Shown here: one piece after another, positions 52,745-61,685 of the stretch | Position numbering within the stretch: position 1 is the first letter of the stretch | How the letters are laid out: each line of letters starts with the position of its first letter | Origin: Bacillota bacterium | GTDB taxonomy: Bacteria > Bacillota > Clostridia > Lachnospirales > Lachnospiraceae | Length of the DNA stretch: 64,000 bases | Assembly (NCBI GenBank): GCA_023434365.1 | Contig: JAEYSV010000030.1 | Coordinates: forward strand, 1-64,000 | Reading direction: 5' to 3' | Position numbers and translations under genes: made by a program | The notes under the pieces: generated by a model | Seen by the model: the letters and a program-made list of their open reading frames with translations, nothing else | Databases searched by the model: none | Told to the model about the DNA's origin: nothing

Positions 52745-55700
52745 TTAATTATATCCTTGTACTCCATGATAATGGATGGTATACCAGGAAGATTTTTTAA
52801 TAGCAGAATCTGTTTGATCTGACATAAAAGGAAATCTCATTAAAATTGGCTTAACCTCCAAGTCAACATCCAACTGTAAGCACGTATATGCCTTATTCAT
52901 TAAGAAGTCCTCTCTTTTAAGCTGCATATTACTCTGAATTACATCAGAAGTTCTGACTAAAATATTATCCTCATTAGCACATAGACCAATTAGTAAGAAA
53001 AGTTGCATGTAATCACTGTACTGGAAGGAAAAGAGACTCGCTTTTATATTTGTATCCTCTCCGACTTTCTCCTTACCGCCTTTTGATGACAAGGAAAGCC
53101 CATCAATGGATTGATTAATTGAATCTTTCAATGCCGCTGCCCCATTTTTTAGAGCTTCTTGCGCTTTTTGATTGGCCTTAGTTATGTATTCATTTACCTT
53201 CTCATTAGTAGCCACAATATAGTCTGTAACATCTCTATTGATGTCATTAACCAAGGTATTAAACTCTTCGATATACCCCTTACCTGTGTCAGTTATATTT
53301 TCCAATGTTGATAGCATCTTAGCGACATACTCATTCTTTAGCTTTTCTACTGTTTCAGCCTTGACAATAAGCATAATATTGTTGTCTTCGCTATCTCCTT
53401 TTGTTCCATTCGCCTCTTCTAACCACTCATCAAGCTTTTTAACTACATATTCCTCTTTTGTAAGATTAAGTCTTTCAAGATCACCCGATAACTCAAGTGT
53501 TTGTGCCTTCTGACAGAGGTTCGCCATTTGATCAATAGCGGTATTCACATATTGGTTTATACTAGATTTCATAGCTGCTGTCACGGATTTAGTCATAGCC
53601 TCTAACTCACCTGTTGTATCATTGGCCAGCTCCTTTAACTCCTCATCCGTCTTATTCAGCCACTCAGATAACGTAGAGGCGGTACTATCAATAGTATTGC
53701 CTACCACATCCGTTGCCAGGTTCTTTGCCTCATCAAGAGCTGCATCTACTACTGTACTAAGCAATTTATCAAAACTTAAGGTCCAGGTTTCTTTTGTTTT
53801 ATAGATTGGAACAGCCATTCCGGCCTTTAAGCACTGCAAGTCAATGGCAGATTCTGCAAGTGCAACTCCAATAATAATTGCAATGGTTGCTACGGGTATT
53901 AGGAAGGTTAATGGCGGAGTACCAAACGCTAGCGTAGCAATATTTCTGGCTCCTTCTCGAATCGAAGAATCACAAAATGCATAGATAGTGTTAAATCCCA
54001 TCCGAATAGCATAGATAGTTCCATACGCAGTGGAGGTTCCACCATCACCAAACAAAATATACTCAACTTCAGACAGATAGGCTTTATTATTCATAGGTGA
54101 GATTTGATTAAGCGTCATTGTTTTTACGTCATGAGTTATCTTCCCCATTGCCTCTGCACTCATCTTGGAATTCGTTCTTATATTCCCATCCGCATCATAT
54201 ATCGTACTTGAAACACTGCGCCCATCCACATCAAATTTCTGATACTCCAGTAGATTTCTCACTTCGGATATCCTACCATTCTCTTCATTGGCCTCCCATA
54301 TCACCTCATTTTCAAAGGTGTCATAACTAAACATATCCATAATATAAGACGACATGTAATAGTTATCGCGTAATGTAGCACCTGCATTACTCAGCAAATC
54401 ACCCAGACCGCCAAATAAGGAACCCAGAGAACTTCCAACATCCTCCTCACCCTCAATAGCCAAATCCTTATCCTCACCACCGCTGACATTATATTCAGCC
54501 ACCATTTCTTTATTAAACGCGCTAATTCTATCCTTAATGTCTTTCCATTCTTTTGAAGGTAGATTCTCCGCTTCGCTATCAAATTCTACCGTCGTTTTAT
54601 CTGAACTAGTATCATTTTTAGTATTTTCTTTTGCCTCTTTCAGTTTCTCCTCTGTTTCTTCCTGCTTCTTTTTTTGCTCTTTCTTATTATCCTGGTACCC
54701 ATCATCTGTAACAGTTTGGAAGGTAGCTTTCAAATAAGAATAAAAATCCTCACTTTTTATGCCTTCTCTTTCAAACTTAATATGGTTTTTATCTTCCCAA
54801 GTGTATACGATGGGACTATTAGGTGCTTGATACGCTTTCTCATACATATCATCCGCCCTTTGATTTAAGGAACTCAGTTTCATCGGAATATCCTGTAACA
54901 ACGCCTTCGTCTCAGAATAATCTTTCAACGACTTTATACACTCCTCTAACGAATGAATATTATGAATACACTGCTTACCATACTTATACTGCTCCATCTT
55001 ATTCTTCGCATCGTTTAAAGAAGCAATAGCATTATCCACATGAGTCTTTAATTCTTCCACTTTAGCAGCATCGATAAACTCCTCTACCGTTTTAATCTCT
55101 TCAATATTTGATGTTGCAATACTACTTCCTGCAATGGAATCTGCACTTGCAGCTTTATCCCAATCACTAAGTTTTGTTTTCAAGTCTCCTCTGACAGAAT
55201 CCATAATATCGCTCAAATTAGATGATATATCTTCTAAGCAATCAATTCCTTCACATACCTTTTTATAAAACCCTTCCAATGCGTATTTTGTTTTGATATC
55301 ATGATCCGAGATACCACCGTTCACTAAATCAACGTTGGATACTGTATCTTTACGTTCTATGTAACTCGTACCATTAATCGTTTTCATCATTAAATCAGTA
55401 ACCGTTACAAACTTGTCCATCTTTTTTTCATAAAACGTTCTGTTTTCACTTAACGCTTCCGAGGCAGTCTTGGCTAAACCTGTGGACGAATTAATTGTAA
55501 CTTTTAAGCTTAATAAGGCATTTAATTCAGCAATTCTCTCACTATAATCAGGCACTTCATATTCTTCTTCCTCCTCTTGTGAGTCTGCACTCTGAGAAGG
55601 ACTTGGACTACTTTCTGCCTCAGATTCTGCTTCTTCTTTGGCCTTCTTTGCTTCTTCTGCCAACTTTGCTGCTTCTGCCATCTCATCTTCTAATCGCTTG

Positions 55701-56809
55701 ATTTCATCATTGATATAATCTATTGCAAGGGTAAGATTCTGATACGCACAATGCAAATCAACGATCGCACTGGCGTAATCATTATCACCGTTCTTATGGT
55801 CTTTAATAAATTGAGTGGTTCTTCGTATCATATAAATCTCAGCATCCTTTTCATCGAACAAATACTGAGTATTATACTTACTCTCATTCTCTTCCAATTG
55901 TTTTACTCTGTTGTATAAGTCTTTGATATAATCTTTCATGTCAGACTCACTTGGTACATTATCAATTAAATTAACTGATACATTATAAAAATTGTATGTA
56001 CTGCCTGATTTGTTTGCATAAGGTAATTTATCGACACTAAAACTGTCCTGGTTTTTCTCATAGATGTCCCTAACAATATTATCGTTAATAAATCGAAACC
56101 CGTCTTTTGACTCATTATACTTTATTGACATTTCTTCGAATCTTTGTTCTGTTAATTCTTCATTCTCGTTATACTCGAAGAACTTTATCCAGGTTTCCTC
56201 ACAGGTTTCTATCACCTCTTGCTGTTCTTCATAATAATCCTTTTTTGCATCAACTACTTTATTTTGATCTGAAATTGTAGTAAAACTCTTTAACGAGTCA
56301 AGGAAACCTAACCCTCCATTAATCGGAGCACGAAACTTCATAAAATTAACAATCTGGCTTTTTAACATCGCCGGACTTACCAAACTGGTACCATCTACTT
56401 TGGTATCTACAATATCAGATACCTTCAATGTATTGATATTCAATAAGTCTTTTGCCTCATTCTCAGATTCACTGGCAAGCAAATCCATCACATTATCAAC
56501 AATACTTTCTATCTCTTCTTGAGGCAGATTGCTAGCACTAATACTTTGTCTGTAATAGTCCTCCAGATTATCCATTAAGGAATCATAATCCTGGGAAACT
56601 GCAAACAATCCATACATATCTTTTAGTACATTATCATAACAAGTCAATGCTGTGTTCAATGTCAGATCCCCAACAGACTCCGCTACAGAACGTGCCAGTT
56701 TTATTCTTGACATATCTACTAATACAGCACTTATACTTAAAACTGGTAACAGTACAATAACGAGAAAAATCGATACTGCTCCACCTTTTTTATAAAATAG
56801 TTGCAACAT
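52745..56809 (-). CDS. DUF5702 giant Tad-associated protein (TadG-like)
   Basis: A 1354-residue membrane-anchored protein. N-terminal helix (about 12-32, AVSIFLVIVLLPVLSISAV) as in TadE/TadG proteins but without Glu at +5, long coiled-coil stretches, a Glu/Ala/Ser/Pro-rich disordered part (about 375-415), a second hydrophobic segment (about 955-980), more coiled coil, and a conserved C-terminal domain. It matches the DUF5702 family often found in Clostridial Tad loci. It follows TadE by 3 bp. Likely an extracellular or wall-spanning part of the pilus machine; no enzymatic motif is seen. Confidence 0.85.
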   Translation of the reverse strand: MLQLFYKKGGAVSIFLVIVLLPVLSISAVLVDMSRIKLARSVAESVGDLTLNTALTCYDNVLKDMYGLFAVSQDYDSLMDNLEDYYRQSISASNLPQEEIESIVDNVMDLLASESENEAKDLLNINTLKVSDIVDTKVDGTSLVSPAMLKSQIVNFMKFRAPINGGLGFLDSLKSFTTISDQNKVVDAKKDYYEEQQEVIETCEETWIKFFEYNENEELTEQRFEEMSIKYNESKDGFRFINDNIVRDIYEKNQDSFSVDKLPYANKSGSTYNFYNVSVNLIDNVPSESDMKDYIKDLYNRVKQLEENESKYNTQYLFDEKDAEIYMIRRTTQFIKDHKNGDNDYASAIVDLHCAYQNLTLAIDYINDEIKRLEDEMAEAAKLAEEAKKAKEEAESEAESSPSPSQSADSQEEEEEYEVPDYSERIAELNALLSLKVTINSSTGLAKTASEALSENRTFYEKKMDKFVTVTDLMMKTINGTSYIERKDTVSNVDLVNGGISDHDIKTKYALEGFYKKVCEGIDCLEDISSNLSDIMDSVRGDLKTKLSDWDKAASADSIAGSSIATSNIEEIKTVEEFIDAAKVEELKTHVDNAIASLNDAKNKMEQYKYGKQCIHNIHSLEECIKSLKDYSETKALLQDIPMKLSSLNQRADDMYEKAYQAPNSPIVYTWEDKNHIKFEREGIKSEDFYSYLKATFQTVTDDGYQDNKKEQKKKQEETEEKLKEAKENTKNDTSSDKTTVEFDSEAENLPSKEWKDIKDRISAFNKEMVAEYNVSGGEDKDLAIEGEEDVGSSLGSLFGGLGDLLSNAGATLRDNYYMSSYIMDMFSYDTFENEVIWEANEENGRISEVRNLLEYQKFDVDGRSVSSTIYDADGNIRTNSKMSAEAMGKITHDVKTMTLNQISPMNNKAYLSEVEYILFGDGGTSTAYGTIYAIRMGFNTIYAFCDSSIREGARNIATLAFGTPPLTFLIPVATIAIIIGVALAESAIDLQCLKAGMAVPIYKTKETWTLSFDKLLSTVVDAALDEAKNLATDVVGNTIDSTASTLSEWLNKTDEELKELANDTTGELEAMTKSVTAAMKSSINQYVNTAIDQMANLCQKAQTLELSGDLERLNLTKEEYVVKKLDEWLEEANGTKGDSEDNNIMLIVKAETVEKLKNEYVAKMLSTLENITDTGKGYIEEFNTLVNDINRDVTDYIVATNEKVNEYITKANQKAQEALKNGAAALKDSINQSIDGLSLSSKGGKEKVGEDTNIKASLFSFQYSDYMQLFLLIGLCANEDNILVRTSDVIQSNMQLKREDFLMNKAYTCLQLDVDLEVKPILMRFPFMSDQTDSAIKKSSWYTIHYHGVQGYN

Positions 56810-56812
56810 TAC

Positions 56813-57493
56813 TTACTCCCCACCCTTATCTTTTCTAAAAAAAGCAATTGCTGAATTCACCTTATCGAATACCGATGTAATCATATCACCCAATTTAGTA
56901 TCACTCACCAGATCAACGACCAGATCTATATTCCTTATAAACTCTGCTTGCTGATTAACAGATACCTGCGCAGTAGAACCCAACCTCATAATCGTTGGCT
57001 GTACTTCTCCTAAAAAACGAATTGGAAACTTAATATCATACTCAAGTTGCACATCAAAGGTATAGTAAATGATATTATTGTTAAATTCTGCTATTTTAGC
57101 TTCCTCAATCGTTATTTGTGGTTTCATGTTTTTAAAAAATGATAAGCCTTCGTTTACTTCATCCACCACTTCTTTTGCAACAAGATCCTCTATTTTATTA
57201 ATACTACTATTACCGATTTCGCCTAACAAGAAACGGTATGGCTCGACATCGTTAATCTCAAGTGGTATGGTGCCAACATTAATCATGTCATAAGCCTCGG
57301 GATCTGTAATATACTGAGACCCTCTTACTGCCGCTCTCATGACAACATCATCTACTTGCGCCATACAATAGTATGCATTGCCTATATAAATAATAAAAAA
57401 TATAACAAAAAACATAACTGGAAACACAATGGTTGCCTCAATGATTGAAAGCCCCTTTTCCTGCTTAAGTCTTATGATAAATTTTGTATTCAT
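56813..57493 (-). CDS. tadE: TadE-family pseudopilin
   Basis: A 226-residue protein with basic leader, cleavage site EKG|LSIIEA carrying Glu at +5, and a hydrophobic helix to about residue 40, then a soluble domain with coiled ends. TadE proteins are processed by the TadV-type peptidase and act as minor pilins. The start was set at 57493 (ATG) because the longer frame extends into the intercistronic hairpin; the nearest purine-rich sites are AGGA and GGGGAG. It lies between the pilin hairpin and the DUF5702 gene. Confidence 0.87.
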   Translation of the reverse strand: MNTKFIIRLKQEKGLSIIEATIVFPVMFFVIFFIIYIGNAYYCMAQVDDVVMRAAVRGSQYITDPEAYDMINVGTIPLEINDVEPYRFLLGEIGNSSINKIEDLVAKEVVDEVNEGLSFFKNMKPQITIEEAKIAEFNNNIIYYTFDVQLEYDIKFPIRFLGEVQPTIMRLGSTAQVSVNQQAEFIRNIDLVVDLVSDTKLGDMITSVFDKVNSAIAFFRKDKGGE

Positions 57494-57522
57494 TTTCCTA
57501 ATAATTCTCCCCTCGATGAATA

Positions 57523-57572
57523 ATCTATAAGAACAAATGAAAGGCAACCACCCATCAAATGTTCTTATAGAT
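57523..57572 (-). terminator. Intercistronic hairpin after the pilin gene
   Basis: Perfect 13-bp arms ATCTATAAGAACA and complement with a 24-nt loop lie between the pilin stop (57589) and tadE. No T tract follows, so it probably stabilises the pilin mRNA 3' end or is processed, letting pilin be made in excess of downstream products. Confidence 0.6.
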
Positions 57573-57588
57573 CACTGATAAACTATTA

Positions 57589-57816
57589 TTACGATGGCAA
57601 TGCTTCATTAACAGCTTTGTTTGCCTGATTTGTTATAGTGCCTAATAATGAGCTTAATAAATCACCAATTCGATCCTTAAATAGCAAGGCGAGCATAACA
57701 GCAATTCCAATTAATACTACAATTGCTACTACATTAACCTCACCAGACTCATTATTAAGAAACTGTCTTACTTTAATCTGACAAGCTAATTTAACACTAT
57801 TAAGTATATGTAACAT
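57589..57816 (-). CDS. flp: Flp-type major pilin
   Basis: A 75-residue pilin: basic leader (about 1-25), Gly25 near ESGEVNVVAIVVLIG, then one long hydrophobic helix and a short polar tail. Size, position behind TadC and hydrophobic core match Flp1-type type IVb pilins of Clostridia. Unusually, Glu is at +1 after the Gly and not at +5. The start at 57816 is supported by GGGGG upstream; the 110-codon frame running into tadC is rejected. It should be the most abundant product of the operon. Confidence 0.82.
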   Translation of the reverse strand: MLHILNSVKLACQIKVRQFLNNESGEVNVVAIVVLIGIAVMLALLFKDRIGDLLSSLLGTITNQANKAVNEALPS

Positions 57817-57854
57817 CCCTTCACACCCCCTTATAATATAATGTCTATATTTAC

Positions 57855-58730
57855 TCAAACACCAAGGTTCGAGAAAATAGGTATAATAATCATAATCAGA
57901 ATACCAACAAACATAATACAAATTGGTATTAACAATTTACTAGCTGCCTTAGCACCCTCCTGCTTTACGATACTTTGCTTGATATTCCAGATCTCTCTAC
58001 TCTGTTGACGAACCATAATTGAAAACTCTTTATTACCTTTTAACAGTCCTTGTTGTACGGTAGAAGTAAACTTCTTAATCTCAGGGATTACACATCGTTT
58101 CCCAAAATCCGAATAAGCATCTAGTTCAGGAATTCCATTATCCATCTCTCTAACAGCTAGTCTCATTTCTTCATATAATAACCCCGTTCCTTCCTGAGCT
58201 ACCATAGTCCAAGCTTCCTTCATAATCATTCCTGCATTAATAAGTAATGCAAGTTTTGCTACCATATCTGGAAATTGCCTTAGTAATTCATTTGCACGTT
58301 GTTTCATTAATTTTGAACTATAATTACTGTAATAAACATATAAAACAAATCCAAACATCCCTGCTAGCCCTAAACTTAACAATGAATCTAATAATCCTGT
58401 CATAAGTAGTATTACTACAACAGCAGTAAATGATAAGGTAATTGCCTGTGCACGATTTACCATTAAGTAATAATTCATATACTTTGTACCAAATAAAATC
58501 TCAAACTCCCTTTTTTGTTTCAAATCCTTTTTGGAAGTATATTGATATCGAATCAGGTCTAGGACCAGGAACCCTATCCCATAAACTTCATATAGTGGGT
58601 ATTCTTTGTTATTTAGTGGCTTTATGTATTCATTGTATTTAGATGAAGATAATAAGAGAATTATGTAGATTGCTGCTAAAATAGACGCTATTACCATAAC
58701 AATCACCATGGTCTGTGATAGAAACATCAT
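57855..58730 (-). CDS. tadC: TadC inner-membrane pilus assembly protein
   Basis: A 291-residue protein of the T2SSF (GspF) family with helices near 8-28, 95-130 and two at 255-290, and the conserved cytoplasmic four-helix part around QFPDMVAKLALLINAG and QSREIWNIKQ. With TadB it forms the membrane platform that the CpaF ATPase turns. GGGGG lies 5 nt before the first ATG. It follows TadB by 9 bp. Confidence 0.92.
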   Translation of the reverse strand: MMFLSQTMVIVMVIASILAAIYIILLLSSSKYNEYIKPLNNKEYPLYEVYGIGFLVLDLIRYQYTSKKDLKQKREFEILFGTKYMNYYLMVNRAQAITLSFTAVVVILLMTGLLDSLLSLGLAGMFGFVLYVYYSNYSSKLMKQRANELLRQFPDMVAKLALLINAGMIMKEAWTMVAQEGTGLLYEEMRLAVREMDNGIPELDAYSDFGKRCVIPEIKKFTSTVQQGLLKGNKEFSIMVRQQSREIWNIKQSIVKQEGAKAASKLLIPICIMFVGILIMIIIPIFSNLGV

Positions 58731-58739
58731 TTTTCCCCC

Positions 58740-59594
58740 TTAAATCTTAATATTTAGAATCGTTCTGCCGATAAAATATGCTGCTATAAACATTGCGATT
58801 GCAACAGTTGTTGCAATTAAACCAGCTGGTGTCACAAAGTTACTAGCAAACTCTGGACTCATTAATTTGATTACTCCAATCAGTCCAATGGGCATAACCA
58901 TCATAATATTACTTTCATTTTTACTTCCTGCTACCACAGTCTCAATTGTTTGCTCCACTTCCATTTTTTCCGATATTATCTGATGGGTGCTTTTAATTAT
59001 GTCCTTCATATTGCCGCCCTTGCGATAGCAAATTTCAAATACACAAGCAAAGTTATGAATATCTTCGATATCACTTCGTTTACCGAGATCTTCAAACAGC
59101 TCTTCTATATTTATGTTATTATTCATTCCAGACCTAATTACATTCAGTTCTTGAATAATATAGGCATCGCTAGGATAGATAGCCTCCAAATCCTCTTGTG
59201 CCACGCGAAGCGAATCTACAATTGTCATACCACTTGCAATAGAAGTCGTTAGTGACTCTAATAATTCACGAAACTGTAACTTCAAATCATTCTTTCTTTT
59301 ATCAATAATCTTTTTGGTACGAACACCAAGAAAGAGATAACCTGCAAGACAACCTCCAATAAGCATACTAATAATATTAAACTTATAAGTTACTTCCGTA
59401 GGTTCACCAAACTCATTCTTTCCAACACCGCCATAAAATAAATATACAATGGCTGCTCCGATGATAGCAGCTACCATAAAATACAATATCCTTTCCCAAA
59501 AGGCCATATAGTAAACTCTATAATTAATTGTATCAATATTCGTTTTAGACTTATAAAAAGCCGGTTCTCTTATCTTCTTATGTCGACCCAACAT
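58740..59594 (-). CDS. tadB: TadB inner-membrane pilus assembly protein
   Basis: A 284-residue T2SSF-family protein with helices near 30-52, 75-95 and two at 220-282, and the central motif LLESLTTSIASGMTI. First gene of the Tad operon. The start at 59594 follows GGAGGG; an ATG four codons earlier lies inside this site. Upstream is a 167-nt leader with an internal terminator and a strong palindrome-bearing promoter. Partner of TadC. Confidence 0.92.
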   Translation of the reverse strand: MLGRHKKIREPAFYKSKTNIDTINYRVYYMAFWERILYFMVAAIIGAAIVYLFYGGVGKNEFGEPTEVTYKFNIISMLIGGCLAGYLFLGVRTKKIIDKRKNDLKLQFRELLESLTTSIASGMTIVDSLRVAQEDLEAIYPSDAYIIQELNVIRSGMNNNINIEELFEDLGKRSDIEDIHNFACVFEICYRKGGNMKDIIKSTHQIISEKMEVEQTIETVVAGSKNESNIMMVMPIGLIGVIKLMSPEFASNFVTPAGLIATTVAIAMFIAAYFIGRTILNIKI

Positions 59595-59662
59595 AAAACC
59601 CTCCATCCGTAGATTAATTTCCTGTCTTTATCAGTGTTTTATACAAAGCTATTTCCTATGAT

Positions 59663-59714
59663 AAAAAAAAGCATATCATTAGCCAGTCCTACTCACTGCG
59701 CCTCTGTATGCTCT
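59663..59714 (-). terminator. Leader terminator/attenuator before tadB
   Basis: Minus strand: AGAGCATA (59707-59714) pairs with TATGCTTT (59668-59675) and eight Ts follow. An inner stem (CAGT/ACTG plus GC/GC with a bulged G) is separated by an asymmetric internal loop. It lies between the promoter and tadB, so it can only work as a 5'-leader attenuator. It matches none of the riboswitch classes I compared from memory. Confidence 0.6.
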
Positions 59715-59766
59715 ACCCAAAAAAGATGTAATTATTCAGTATATTCCTTTTCTTCTCATTAAGTAC

Positions 59767-59796
59767 CATTATATGGAACAATCCATATAATGTCAA
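59767..59796 (-). promoter_or_regulatory. Consensus promoter of the Tad operon with perfect palindromic operator
   Basis: Minus strand TTGACA (59791-59796), exactly 17 bp, TATAAT (59768-59773). The 11-bp arms CATTATATGGA and TCCATATAATG (59767-59792, 4-nt centre) fill the spacer and both hexamer edges, so a bound repressor would block polymerase. Transcription should start near 59761. The rest of the gap to 59966 has a CGTTCA/TGAACG palindrome (about 59852-59865) and CGACAG/CTGTCG arms (59824-59855). Confidence 0.75.
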
Positions 59797-59966
59797 TGTT
59801 TTTATATTCTTTCCTGTTTTTATCGACAGTATCTTCCTAATCTAAAGCTGTCGTTCAAATGAACGCGTCATCTACGATAATATCTTAAATAGATAAAAAG
59901 TTCCATATCTGGCGAAATTCCCATAATAGGGTGTCTAATTTTACAATGCAATTCAATACAGTAATA

Positions 59967-61112
59967 TTAAAAATAATTTTCCTTTGGTTCAAAGTTAATG
60001 CGTTGCCATGAACATGTTGATTCTTTTGTATCAATGTTTATTATTTGTTTATAACAATATGTCTTAGGCCAATTACGAAATATCGATTTTTTCCCTAACA
60101 TAATTTTTGTTAGAAGCATCTTGTTTGTTACCGTCCAGCCCTTAGAAGGAATTAGTTCAATTTGCACAATACTTTCTTTTTTTGTAATGCAATACTCACC
60201 TGATATATCCCCCATAGATGTATCCATTTCCATTCGAAATGAACCCTTTACTGTTTTGTTGTCCATTTTTACAATGTCGGGAAATGCTTCTGTAAAATGT
60301 AGCTTAAATTGATGATCTGACTTTTCAAATGCCATGCTCTTTAGTTTATATGTACCTTTATCATACTGAAATGACGATATTAAGCCATCATGCTTTATTA
60401 TATTACTATTATTCATTTCATGAAATGGCAATATCTCTTTTCGCTCTCTTCCAAAATCTATCAACTCGCAGTCATATCCATACCTTGTAAAGTAACGAAA
60501 TTGACCATCTTTAGGAAATGGTACCAGAAAAGGATCAGGGATTATCGATTTATTATCGATTTGTATAGAAATCTCTGTATTTCTCTTTCTTACTAGATCA
60601 AACTGATACATAGCAAAAACAGGTAAGACAACCGGATTTATAGAAGAGACTCCGATTGGTGCAATTAAATCAAAAGCTCTGCTTTTCTTTTTACTATGTT
60701 CCTTGATTGTTACATCAATTTTTCTACCTTTATAGTCTGTTAGTGCAAATTCAACCTGTAACCCCTCCTTGATTATCTCAAAGTTTGCTTTCGAAAATGA
60801 TACCTTACAGTAATTAGCAAGACCATTTAAGCAAACTTCAAATGAACCAATGTCTTTAATCATTAAACTGTCCTCATCATACACATCAACATATTTATCA
60901 TTACGATATGCAATCAGTCGATAACCACTTCCCTCATTTTTTGTTACTAGATATTGCAGCTCTAGTCCTGAATAAATCTCCTCTGGATTTTTATCAAAAT
61001 TCACTAATATTAGCTTCTTAATCGGAGTTATTTCCATTTTAAATGGAATAATAACGTGCTCATTTACTATGCTATTCGTTTGAATTGCTTGATCTTCCAA
61101 ATAATTATTCAT
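59967..61112 (-). CDS. Hypothetical protein co-transcribed with a MarR regulator
   Basis: A 381-residue protein of no family I recognise. It has no signal peptide or membrane helix, is rich in beta-strand-like alternation, and shows Lys/Phe-rich segments such as FPKDGQFRYFTRYGYDCE, suggesting repeated beta-sandwich domains of the glycan-synthesis or decoration kind. It overlaps the MarR gene by 8 bp and follows GGAGG, so it is controlled by MarR. It ends 170 bp before the Tad promoter and has no clean terminator. Confidence 0.7.
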   Translation of the reverse strand: MNNYLEDQAIQTNSIVNEHVIIPFKMEITPIKKLILVNFDKNPEEIYSGLELQYLVTKNEGSGYRLIAYRNDKYVDVYDEDSLMIKDIGSFEVCLNGLANYCKVSFSKANFEIIKEGLQVEFALTDYKGRKIDVTIKEHSKKKSRAFDLIAPIGVSSINPVVLPVFAMYQFDLVRKRNTEISIQIDNKSIIPDPFLVPFPKDGQFRYFTRYGYDCELIDFGRERKEILPFHEMNNSNIIKHDGLISSFQYDKGTYKLKSMAFEKSDHQFKLHFTEAFPDIVKMDNKTVKGSFRMEMDTSMGDISGEYCITKKESIVQIELIPSKGWTVTNKMLLTKIMLGKKSIFRNWPKTYCYKQIINIDTKESTCSWQRINFEPKENYF

Positions 61113-61551
61113 TCACTGACGCCTCCTCTATATTTTGAAATAATCTTTCACTTACTCGCATGAATACATCGAGTTCTTTCTCTGAAACCTCACAAAATAA
61201 TCGTTCTGTTAGCTGTTCACCCCATTTTTCATGTGTATCCATATAGTTCTTCGTCTTATTGGTTAATGTTATACAAAGAGCTCTAGTATCTGTTTCGCTT
61301 GGTTTCATGTTTATATATTCTTTTCTCTCAAGGATAGCAAGCATCTTTCGTATATTTTGTCGCGATGTTCCAGTAAATTCAGCTATCTGATTGACGGATG
61401 GTGAATCCATTGGCATTTCCTTAATCATAATTAACAGAAACCATTGCTTCAAACTGAAATCCTCCATCAAAGAATCTCCGAATAGCTGCAACTTATTTCC
61501 TAATAATAGTATATAACCAAATACTCTTTGTGCTTTATTAATTCGATTCAT
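61105..61551 (-). CDS. MarR-family transcriptional regulator
   Basis: A 148-residue MarR protein with the winged helix (about 45-110: LKQWFLLIMIKE, SVNQIAEFTGTSRQNIRKML, then the wing with TDTRALCITLT). It should sense a small phenolic or other ligand and repress its own operon. The start at 61551 follows AGGAGG. Two 12-bp palindromes overlap the promoter, supporting autoregulation. The hypothetical gene follows with an 8-bp overlap. Target ligand unknown. Confidence 0.9.
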   Translation of the reverse strand: MNRINKAQRVFGYILLLGNKLQLFGDSLMEDFSLKQWFLLIMIKEMPMDSPSVNQIAEFTGTSRQNIRKMLAILERKEYINMKPSETDTRALCITLTNKTKNYMDTHEKWGEQLTERLFCEVSEKELDVFMRVSERLFQNIEEASVNE

Positions 61552-61584
61552 TTCTAACCTCCTAAATAGATAAGATATCAAAAG

Positions 61585-61629
61585 GCAACAGGTTGCTTAT
61601 ATTATATGCAACCAGTTGCCTTTTGTCAA
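61585..61629 (-). promoter_or_regulatory. MarR promoter with twin GCAACnnGTTGC operators
   Basis: Minus strand TTGACA (61624-61629), exactly 17 bp, TATAAT (61601-61606), a full consensus. Dyads GCAAC-nn-GTTGC lie at 61608-61619, inside the spacer, and at 61585-61596, just downstream of -10. They are also mirror images of each other. This is a strong candidate for MarR self-repression. Confidence 0.75.
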
Positions 61630-61685
61630 TATTGTACTGTATTAAATTTCCTTTTATTTAATAGGGCGCAATTTCCTCGTATAAA

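Noticed and set aside
57817..57921. N-terminal extension of the pilin frame into tadC
   Set aside because: The upstream start has no ribosome site; the ATG at 57816 has GGGGG upstream and gives a normal Flp-sized pilin.
59595..59760. Known riboswitch (c-di-GMP, lysine, T-box) in the tadB leader
   Set aside because: Short pieces such as AGAGGCGC and GAGTA recall lysine or T-box cores, but the rest of each consensus is missing and the leader is too short for a full aptamer.
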